Below the pieces are notes generated by a model. The model did not search any database. It was given only the letters and a program-made list of their open reading frames with translations, and was not told where the DNA came from. Below, piece after piece: positions 58,176 to 64,000 of a stretch of DNA of 64,000 nucleotides. The DNA is from Henningerozyma blattae CBS 6284 (taxonomy: Eukaryota; Ascomycota; Saccharomycetes; Saccharomycetales; Saccharomycetaceae): NCBI RefSeq assembly GCF_000315915.1, contig NC_020185.1, positions 1,364,001-1,428,000 on the forward strand, read 5' to 3'. Both the position numbers and the translations under genes were made by a program. How positions within the stretch are numbered: position 1 is the stretch's first letter; every line of letters begins with the position of its first letter.

Positions 58176-59420
58176 TTAACGTCTTGGACCCTTACTTCTT
58201 TTAGTCAATTCTGGTAATTTAAATGGTACTTTCAAAGTAGCAACTTTGTATGAAGCAGCAGAACTCTTTGGAATACCAAAAACTTCGGCTTGAGTAACAG
58301 TACAACCTTTCACAATAGCACCAATTGTTCTGAATAAAGTGGCTAACTTCGAAGGTTTTAAATTTAATTCTTGAGCTAGTGGAGAAACTTCTACCAAAAA
58401 GTTATCTAAATGTAAAATTATAACTAAAATGTAACATAATAATTTATCTTCATTCTGTGGATCAATAAAATAAGATTGATCCTTCTTTCTACCCGTCAGA
58501 CTCGATCTTGAGATAGTGAATCTGTCTAAAATACCATCAACTAAAACTTCTGGTGGTGAATTTAATTTTTCTAATAACTTGGTTTTATTATTAATTCTTT
58601 TATTTGCATTGATACCCATTAACAATGATAAATAGTATAATAGTTGTAATTTAGGTAATTGAGAAGGTTCTTGAAATATAGATAATTTTTTAGCCAAATA
58701 TTTGGAGTCGGTGTATGGTAATAATTCCAATTTCTTTTCTGGGTCCTGTTCTTTTAGGATTGGGCCAGCACGAATAAAATTCCATTCTCTCTTGGGTATT
58801 ATATTATGAATTGGATAAATTTGTTCCACGTCAGTAGCATCCAAATTAGCCAATGGAGTTGGTCTATAAGCTGATCCAGATTCTTCTAATTCTGCTCTTG
58901 TTGGTAAATCTTTTGAAGCAGCTTTAACTGTGCCAACAATATCAACGGCAGAATCAGCTAATTTATCAGCATCAATACGATTTCTTTCTAAATCAGAAAT
59001 AGCCTTCTTAGCCTTTTTGGTACCAAAAGCTTGACCTAATGCATTTCTCAATGTAGAAACTCTTTCATTACTTTGACTTTTGATCTTTGGACCTGCCAAG
59101 TGCTTCTTTGATTTGGAACTAACTTTAGAAATAATGACTGGAGCTTTGTATAATTCAATTTTATTTTTTTCAGAATTAAAAACACCCACCAAATATTGAT
59201 TAGAACCGATTGAATTAGAATCAGTGGTACCATCATATTCTAATCTTTCATTTTCTCCATGTAATAAATATTCATTGTTTTTTTTATTTTTATATAAATT
59301 AAAAGTAGTTTCAGTTGGAGCTCTAAAATCTTTAAAAAAACTAGCAATAGCTACTGAAGGTTGGTCTTGAACTTTTTCAATTTCAACTTCATTGAACGAT
59401 CTTTTTTTACTTTCTGACAT
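58176..59420 (-). CDS. RPA49: RNA polymerase I subunit A49
   Basis: 414 residues; S. cerevisiae Rpa49 (YNL248C) has 415. A49 with A34.5 forms the Pol I-specific TFIIF/TFIIE-like module that supports initiation, elongation and intrinsic RNA cleavage. The N-terminal dimerisation domain covers about 1-115 (SVAIASFFKDFRAPTETTFNLY; NERLEYDGTTDSNSIGSNQYLVGVFN). A linker (LRNALGQAFGTKKAKKAISDLERNRID near 128-154) leads to the C-terminal tandem winged-helix domain, about 185-405 (DVEQIYPIHNIIPKREWNFIR; KLSIFQEPSQLPKLQLLYYLSLLMG). The tail is basic (KRSKGPRR). The promoter has a ribosome-biogenesis arrangement of PAC, RRPE and Reb1 motifs. Confidence 0.96.
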   Translation of the reverse strand: MSESKKRSFNEVEIEKVQDQPSVAIASFFKDFRAPTETTFNLYKNKKNNEYLLHGENERLEYDGTTDSNSIGSNQYLVGVFNSEKNKIELYKAPVIISKVSSKSKKHLAGPKIKSQSNERVSTLRNALGQAFGTKKAKKAISDLERNRIDADKLADSAVDIVGTVKAASKDLPTRAELEESGSAYRPTPLANLDATDVEQIYPIHNIIPKREWNFIRAGPILKEQDPEKKLELLPYTDSKYLAKKLSIFQEPSQLPKLQLLYYLSLLMGINANKRINNKTKLLEKLNSPPEVLVDGILDRFTISRSSLTGRKKDQSYFIDPQNEDKLLCYILVIILHLDNFLVEVSPLAQELNLKPSKLATLFRTIGAIVKGCTVTQAEVFGIPKSSAASYKVATLKVPFKLPELTKRSKGPRR

Positions 59421-60067
59421 AATATTCGATTTGTCTTGGAGATATTTAATTTCAAAACTTAAGTATAAAGACTATATATTCATTACTTTATTCAATTAAT
59501 CTAATATATAATCTTGAATAATTTTTCATTGTAAATCCGATGAGCTCTGTTAGAAAAAAAAAAATTTTGAAAAAAAAAACTTACCCGGAAAATTAAGGGC
59601 ATCCAATAAAATTATAAGTTATTATGTATATATATATTTGTTTTACTTCATAAGGAGTAAATCTATTAAAGTTACATTATCTTATTAAGGATAATCATCT
59701 GAAATAAATTTTAAATTTTTGAAATTCAGTTAGTTTTTTTTTTCTGTGCATATTTGAAACAATAATTTTTGGCATATATACAAAGATAAGACTCCTAGAG
59801 AATTGTAAAATAAATCTCTTGTACAAGATCTTTTTATTATTGAATTGTAGTTACAAAGAAGAACCATACTCATAAACTGCTAATTTTTGAGATCTTTTAT
59901 TATTAATTTTATTAATAACTCTTTCGTTACTATTAGTAATATTTCCAAATTAATAGATTCGGACAAAATTAGCGCCATCTAATATAAGCCAAAAAAAACG
60001 TCTTGAATGAACTTTATTATTTTTAAATCATTTACTGACTACTAGTTTCATATGAAAAATATCTCAA
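59421..60067. other. Divergent promoter region RPA49 / JJJ3
   Basis: 647 bp. The RPA49-proximal 170 bp contain PAC-, RRPE- and Reb1-type elements (separate entry). The JJJ3-proximal part is AT-rich with nothing recognised. Confidence 0.5.
59538..59588 (-). promoter_or_regulatory. PAC + RRPE + Reb1 cluster before RPA49
   Basis: CGATGAGCT (59538-59546) matches the PAC core, with C instead of G just before it. AAAAATTTT (59560-59568) is an RRPE core and TTACCCGG (59581-59588) is an exact Reb1 site. All lie 118-168 bp upstream of the RPA49 ATG. PAC and RRPE, bound by Dot6/Tod6 and Stb3, mark ribosome-biogenesis and Pol I genes, so the set fits the gene. Confidence 0.65.
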
Positions 60068-60580
60068 ATGTCTCTATTATCTCATTATGAAATATTAGGT
60101 ATTGATAGTGATGCCACAGAATCTGATATTAAACGTGCTTATAAGGAAAAGTTGTTAGCTATTCATCCAGATAAAATCAAAAATAATGCGAAGGCAAAAG
60201 CAAACACAAATGAAAATATAACTGGAAACGAAAATAAATCTCCAATAAGTGTAAATCACATTCAAGATGCTTATAAAATCCTTGTTGACTCTAAAAGTCG
60301 GCAACAATATGATAAAGAATTAGAAGAGCAATTTAAAAAAATGGGATTCTTTAATAATGGAGATGGAGTTGAAGAAATTTCATTAGATGAATTTGAATGG
60401 AATGAGAAAAATGAATATCGTTTAAATTGTCCAAGATGTAAGCAAGTTGACGGGTTTGAGTTTGATGAAGATGCTTTGGAAGAGTATGGGTATCAAAAAC
60501 GTGATAGTTGCGAATATTTGATGATGATACAGTGCAACTCATGCAGTTTATGGATCAAGGTTGCTTACGAAATGGTTTAA
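60068..60580 (+). CDS. JJJ3: Jjj3/Dph4, J protein of diphthamide synthesis
   Basis: 170 residues; S. cerevisiae Jjj3 (YJR097W) has 172. The protein supplies electrons or iron to the Dph1-Dph2 radical enzyme in the first step of diphthamide formation on elongation factor 2. The N-terminal J domain (about 5-85) has HPD at 33-35 and ends in SRQQYDKEL. The C-terminal CSL-type zinc-binding domain (about 105-170) has CPRC followed by CNSCSLWIKV. The ATG at 60068 directly precedes the conserved SHYEILGI start. The neighbour on the right is the YJR098C-like gene, as in S. cerevisiae. Confidence 0.94.
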   Translation: MSLLSHYEILGIDSDATESDIKRAYKEKLLAIHPDKIKNNAKAKANTNENITGNENKSPISVNHIQDAYKILVDSKSRQQYDKELEEQFKKMGFFNNGDGVEEISLDEFEWNEKNEYRLNCPRCKQVDGFEFDEDALEEYGYQKRDSCEYLMMIQCNSCSLWIKVAYEMV

Positions 60581-60996
60581 TATTTTCATATTTTAAAATA
60601 CAACAAATTAATTGAATAAATATATAATTAATTTAAAAGAAATAAACTTATACAGAAAAATAGTCATTAAACATAACGACAGATTAGAATAGAAAAAAAA
60701 AAAAAAAAAATGAAAAATTAAATGAGAAGAAAAAAAAATTATCAAGAGTGAATTATATAACGTCCAGAATTAGGAATCAAACATTTCCCATGAAGTGCAG
60801 CAGATAAGAATGTTTTTATGAACAATGTAGGATAATTTATATCACAACGTGAATAAATTTGTTTTGTTTAATTAATTGCGTTCTATTTATTTTTGTTTTT
60901 ATTAAATTAATGTCTGATATTTTTTTGTTTTTTTTTTGGTTATTATTTTATTTTGTAATATTATTATATAAATCAACTTTATCAAATTTTGACTTT
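60581..60996. other. Convergent 3' region JJJ3 / YJR098C-like
   Basis: About 415 bp of very AT-rich DNA with an 18-A run at 60693-60710. Nothing else is recognised. Confidence 0.5.
60693..60710 (+). repeat. Poly(A) run, 18 bases
   Basis: Uninterrupted A18 in the convergent spacer. Confidence 0.7.
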
Positions 60997-63402
60997 TTAT
61001 ACGGTTGTTACTACTTTAACATCATTTGACTCTGATTGACGATCTTTTTCTCTTTGTAATTCTGCCTTTCTTAACGATACAAAGGCTTTGGCCATAGAAG
61101 TTAAATCACTCATTAAACTAACATGACCTACATGTGTTGCTATACGAGCTTCCACTGGGAACCCAATCTTTTCGGGTAATAACCAATGTTCATGGACTAC
61201 ACCATCACCAGCACCATAATAGAAATCATTATATATCCCATCTTTAATATCTTGCAAACCACAAACTTTGGCACCTCTTACAGTAGGGATTTTATTACCA
61301 AAGACAATGACTAATGGAGGATAATTTTTTTCAGGATTATATGCCAAACTTTCATGGAAATTTTTAGTTCTTATTAAAACATTTTTCAAATATTTCACAG
61401 AATCATCATAGGATGTAACAAATTCATTTTCATCAATGGGGGCTTCCACATAATGATTATCAGAAGAATTTGATATTGGATTAACAGATTTAATAATTGG
61501 AATTGGGTTTAATGTCTTTAATATTTTAGGAGTTGTTAAATGATGAGGAGGATGATGATGATTATGTGGATCTGATGGATTTTGCTTATTAGGGTTACCT
61601 TTTAGTGAATCTTCAAAGTCTTTTCTCCTTTTAGACACCAAAGGTGATAACCCATATTCAATCCAAACATTTGGATCGTAGAAATCTAAATCAAATCTAT
61701 TTCTACCTGTCTTATCAACAAATAATCTACCATCCATTGGTAAAAAGGAAAATGAAGATCTCATAAAAAAGTTAGCTTCTTTACTTAAGATAGTCTTATT
61801 TAAAAGAATTTCATCACCAAATCGAATTGGGCCCAAAACATTTGGACATTGATTTGGACAACCAACATATACGATACCTCTAATCAATTCAGTGTGATCT
61901 TGTAATACTTTATGAGTTATCATCCCACCCATGGAATGTGCCACGACATATACACCTTTTTTCACAGTTTGTTTATCATATAATTTTTGCAGTGTTTCTG
62001 CTAATTGAACAGCTACTAAATCTAAAGAGAGTCTCCAATCATAACCGAAATCTTCCACATGAACTTTTTTATTTAGACTTAATTTATGAATTAATCTTTT
62101 GGAGATATCTACTGGACCGCAATGAGTTAACATACCATCAGGTTTTATTTTGGATTGGATATCAATTTCATCAATATCTCTTGGACCAATAATTAAATTA
62201 ACATCATTTGATAAATTTAAACTTGCCTCTAATGGTACCCATAACCTTTTATGAGTCTTTACATCTCTTAAAACAGAACCACGATAACCACCAAGAATTA
62301 CCACATCGCCTTCCAATTCATCAAATATATGATTTACTTCGTCAAATCGATAACCATCCGCGGACATAGCATTTGGATCCTCAACAATATTTTTAATTGA
62401 ATGTTTTAAAGTATCTAATTGGAAAGTTTTCTTAAATGCAGCATTTCTTACATTCGTAATACCTTTTTCATCATCGAAAAGTGCCAATTCCTCCAACGAA
62501 GTAATGGAATTTTGTCTAATTAATTTATGCTTAATTTCTTGTTTCGATTCTGTGATGATCTCATCAGTAGAAATCATTGTACTACTAGTGGCGTCAGTAC
62601 TTATAGAAATATTAGACTCGACATTGACGACGTTAGAAGAAGACTCTATACTTCGGCCACTACTGGTGGTACTACTAACAATGCTATTCGTACGAGTACC
62701 GCTAGCTTCAGGTGGTGAAGATTCTTTATGCTTAGATTTCACCTTACTAAATTTCTCTGCCACAGTAGGAAATTTGGGGAATGTGCTTTTCTTTCTTGAT
62801 TCTGTAGAGGCAGTACCTCCAAATGGCATAGAGAATGTAAAGATTTTATGTGATTGTGGTGGTGGCAGTACTTCTAGTTCTGTGTTGACATCCTGTAACG
62901 ATATTTCATCTGGAGCAATATCCTCATAACATGATTTACGAACATTTAAAACAGGTCTCTGTGGACTTAAAAAAGTTTTCAATTTGGAGGGCTGTTTCGA
63001 AGCTGAATCTTCAGAAGTGGTAGTTGCTGCACTCATCGATTTGGATTTCAATGGCTGAGATGTTACAGAATGATGGTGATGGTGCGCTATACCAGGGGTT
63101 GTATGGTTAGAGTATGTAGTGTTATTAGTAGTGATTGTGTTCAAATCTTCCACAGTCTCATGTGGATGCTTGTTATTATTACTATGACGATGATGATGAT
63201 GATGATGATGATGATGACGAACTGTAGTTCCACCAATCAATTCTGTGGCAGCCCTTGTATACGAATCTTCTGTCGAAACAGATGAAACTCTTGACGGAGT
63301 ATGGTCTATCACCAAATTAACGCTCTCCTGATCTCTAGCAAGATCCGAATCGACTGTCGAGGTGTTTTGCTGTCTCATAAAACGCTTTTTCTGGTCGCTC
63401 AT
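60997..63402 (-). CDS. Alpha/beta-hydrolase (lipase-like) protein, YJR098C homologue
   Basis: 801 residues from the ATG at 63400-63402, longer than S. cerevisiae YJR098C (about 656), whose function is unknown. The N-terminal third is disordered, with a polyhistidine run (residues about 65-74), further His-rich stretches and many Ser/Thr. The hydrolase part begins near residue 340 (FDELEGDVVILGGYRGSVLRD) and has the nucleophile elbow VYVVAHSMGGMITHKVL (Ser about 490). The conserved C-terminal YGAGDGVVHEHWLLPEKIGFP and ATHVGHVSLMSD could supply the acid and His of a catalytic triad. No signal peptide or membrane span is seen. The frame extends upstream to 63429 only from GTG. Its adjacency to JJJ3 supports the YJR098C match. 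Substrate unknown. Confidence 0.86.
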   Translation of the reverse strand: MSDQKKRFMRQQNTSTVDSDLARDQESVNLVIDHTPSRVSSVSTEDSYTRAATELIGGTTVRHHHHHHHHHRHSNNNKHPHETVEDLNTITTNNTTYSNHTTPGIAHHHHHSVTSQPLKSKSMSAATTTSEDSASKQPSKLKTFLSPQRPVLNVRKSCYEDIAPDEISLQDVNTELEVLPPPQSHKIFTFSMPFGGTASTESRKKSTFPKFPTVAEKFSKVKSKHKESSPPEASGTRTNSIVSSTTSSGRSIESSSNVVNVESNISISTDATSSTMISTDEIITESKQEIKHKLIRQNSITSLEELALFDDEKGITNVRNAAFKKTFQLDTLKHSIKNIVEDPNAMSADGYRFDEVNHIFDELEGDVVILGGYRGSVLRDVKTHKRLWVPLEASLNLSNDVNLIIGPRDIDEIDIQSKIKPDGMLTHCGPVDISKRLIHKLSLNKKVHVEDFGYDWRLSLDLVAVQLAETLQKLYDKQTVKKGVYVVAHSMGGMITHKVLQDHTELIRGIVYVGCPNQCPNVLGPIRFGDEILLNKTILSKEANFFMRSSFSFLPMDGRLFVDKTGRNRFDLDFYDPNVWIEYGLSPLVSKRRKDFEDSLKGNPNKQNPSDPHNHHHPPHHLTTPKILKTLNPIPIIKSVNPISNSSDNHYVEAPIDENEFVTSYDDSVKYLKNVLIRTKNFHESLAYNPEKNYPPLVIVFGNKIPTVRGAKVCGLQDIKDGIYNDFYYGAGDGVVHEHWLLPEKIGFPVEARIATHVGHVSLMSDLTSMAKAFVSLRKAELQREKDRQSESNDVKVVTTV
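63189..63218 (-). repeat. GAT/ATC trinucleotide repeat encoding polyhistidine
   Basis: Nine GAT units plus GAC on the plus strand (CAT/CAC-type His codons in the gene), giving a His run in the disordered N-terminus of the YJR098C-like protein. Such repeats vary in length between strains. Confidence 0.75.
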
Positions 63403-63680
63403 AATTTTTATTTCAGTAAAAAGCTCCACACAGTGTGCTAACTTTGACGTCCCTAAATAAAAAACAAAAGAAAAGAAGGCCTTTTAGTCTAATCTAATTA
63501 CAGGTAGATAACTTCTTGGTAAATTTCTATTTCTGTTATTACGACTACTACAATAGTAATCAATACGTTATTATTAAATTTTTTGTTATATGAGAATCCT
63601 TCTCATTAGTTTTTTTTTTCCCTCATTGGACCTGTTGCAGATCCCAGATCACAAAAATTTGTTCCCTTATATACTCTTTG

Positions 63681-63693
63681 ACCCCTGAGGGGT
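63681..63693. promoter_or_regulatory. STRE dyad ACCCCTGAGGGGT
   Basis: A perfect odd dyad made of two inverted stress-response elements (CCCCT and AGGGG), about 280 bp upstream of the YJR098C-like ATG. Msn2/4-type control is likely if both sites are used. Confidence 0.5.
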
Positions 63694-63758
63694 ACTTTCG
63701 CTTATCTATAGTTGCCTCCGAAACGGCTATTTTATTTATCTATTTTTTTGCCTTAATC

Positions 63759-63773
63759 AAGCTGAGTCAGCTT
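63759..63773. promoter_or_regulatory. Gcn4/AP-1 dyad AAGCTGAGTCAGCTT
   Basis: A perfect 15-bp odd dyad around TGAGTCA, the exact Gcn4 consensus, with extended symmetrical flanks that resemble a Maf-type site. It may serve the YJR098C-like gene or the gene beyond the window. Confidence 0.5.
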
Positions 63774-63794
63774 TACATAGAATGGAGAATAGCC

Positions 63795-63998
63795 AACCCT
63801 AGGGTTCTTCTAAATTATAATATAGGGTTTCGGAAAACTGTGTTAGAATTGGAAAAAGGCACGTGTCTTTTCCAAATTTGGAAATTTCAATATAATGGAA
63901 AATGAGGGGTCCTTTTTTAATTAGTTTTTTTCTTTTTTCGGCATTTTGCTTTTTTAGGAAAATAAGGTCCAGTTAGGGTTCTGTACGATCTTAGGGTT
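63795..63998. promoter_or_regulatory. Cluster of Tbf1-like (TTAGGGTT) motifs
   Basis: AACCCTAGGGTT (63795-63806, a perfect 12-bp palindrome holding two motifs back to back), TAGGGTT (63823-63829), TTAGGGTT (63973-63980) and TTAGGGTT (63991-63998). TTAGGGTT is the full Tbf1 site (ARCCCTAA). In budding yeasts Tbf1 sites mark snoRNA and some ribosomal-protein promoters, so the unseen right-hand neighbour may be such a gene. The sites are too dispersed to be a telomere repeat. Confidence 0.5.
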
Positions 63999-64000
63999 AT

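Larger units (their letters stand above)
63403..64000. other. Upstream region of YJR098C-like gene to window end
   Basis: About 600 bp with a dense set of motifs: an STRE dyad, a Gcn4/AP-1 dyad, an E box CACGTG (63860-63865), an AGGGG (63905-63909) and four Tbf1-like motifs. The open frame 63678-63905 starts from TTG, has no internal ATG and is not called. The next gene probably starts to the right of the window. Confidence 0.5.

Noticed and set aside
63825..63865. CDEIII-like TTTCGGAAAAC near an E box at the right edge
   Set aside because: The bases after the core do not match CDEIII and the CACGTG is only about 20 bp away, leaving no CDEII.

Overview
The window is a gene-dense, AT-rich stretch of a budding-yeast nuclear chromosome (family Saccharomycetaceae). 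It holds 23 protein-coding genes, all apparently without introns. No rRNA, tRNA, transposon, CRISPR array or centromere was found. Most proteins are close to full-length relatives of Saccharomyces cerevisiae proteins. CTG codons fall at conserved leucine positions, so the standard nuclear code applies. The genus cannot be fixed from sequence alone; a Kazachstania-, Naumovozyma- or Tetrapisispora-like yeast would fit.

Layout. The left part (1-14.2 kb) has UFD1 followed by three tandem, same-strand genes for large BRE4-like (ArAE_2/FUSC family) membrane proteins. The third copy carries an apparent one-base frameshift close to its 5' end. From about 14.9 to 59.4 kb the order closely follows S. 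cerevisiae chromosome XIV left arm (YNL264C to YNL248C): PDR17, YIF1, POL2, ORC5, LTO1, DSL1, SIP3, FOL1, GIS2, RTC4, TEX1, MRPL17, NRD1, RAD50, RPA49. Differences from S. cerevisiae are CWC23 between PDR17 and YIF1, LIN1/SNU40 between ORC5 and LTO1, and TGL2 plus COQ6 between SIP3 and FOL1. ATX1 and MPA43 are missing from their expected places. The right end has JJJ3 (DPH4) and a YJR098C-like lipase-fold protein, a pair that is also adjacent in S. cerevisiae.

The genes do not form one pathway. They are housekeeping functions: replication and repair (POL2, ORC5, RAD50), transcription and RNA processing (RPA49, NRD1, TEX1, LIN1, CWC23), ER-Golgi traffic (YIF1, DSL1), lipid handling (PDR17, SIP3, TGL2, YJR098C-like), mitochondria (COQ6, MRPL17, FOL1), Fe-S delivery and diphthamide (LTO1, JJJ3), and protein degradation (UFD1). 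Intergenic DNA carries recognisable yeast control motifs: an MCB before POL2; PAC, RRPE and Reb1 motifs before RPA49; a three-unit heat-shock element before PDR17; Puf3-type sites after MRPL17 and COQ6; a perfect 12-bp inverted repeat next to a Reb1 site before GIS2; a four-unit CGGA array before the second BRE4-like gene; and a cluster of Tbf1-like TTAGGGTT motifs at the right edge.

The most notable points are the tandem BRE4-like triplication (a frameshifted copy and a 71-bp identical tract between copies 1 and 2), the mixed ancestral gene order around LIN1, and the unexplained promoter repeats. No clearly new system was found. Start codons were set to the first ATG that fits the family, because several open frames extend further upstream without an ATG.
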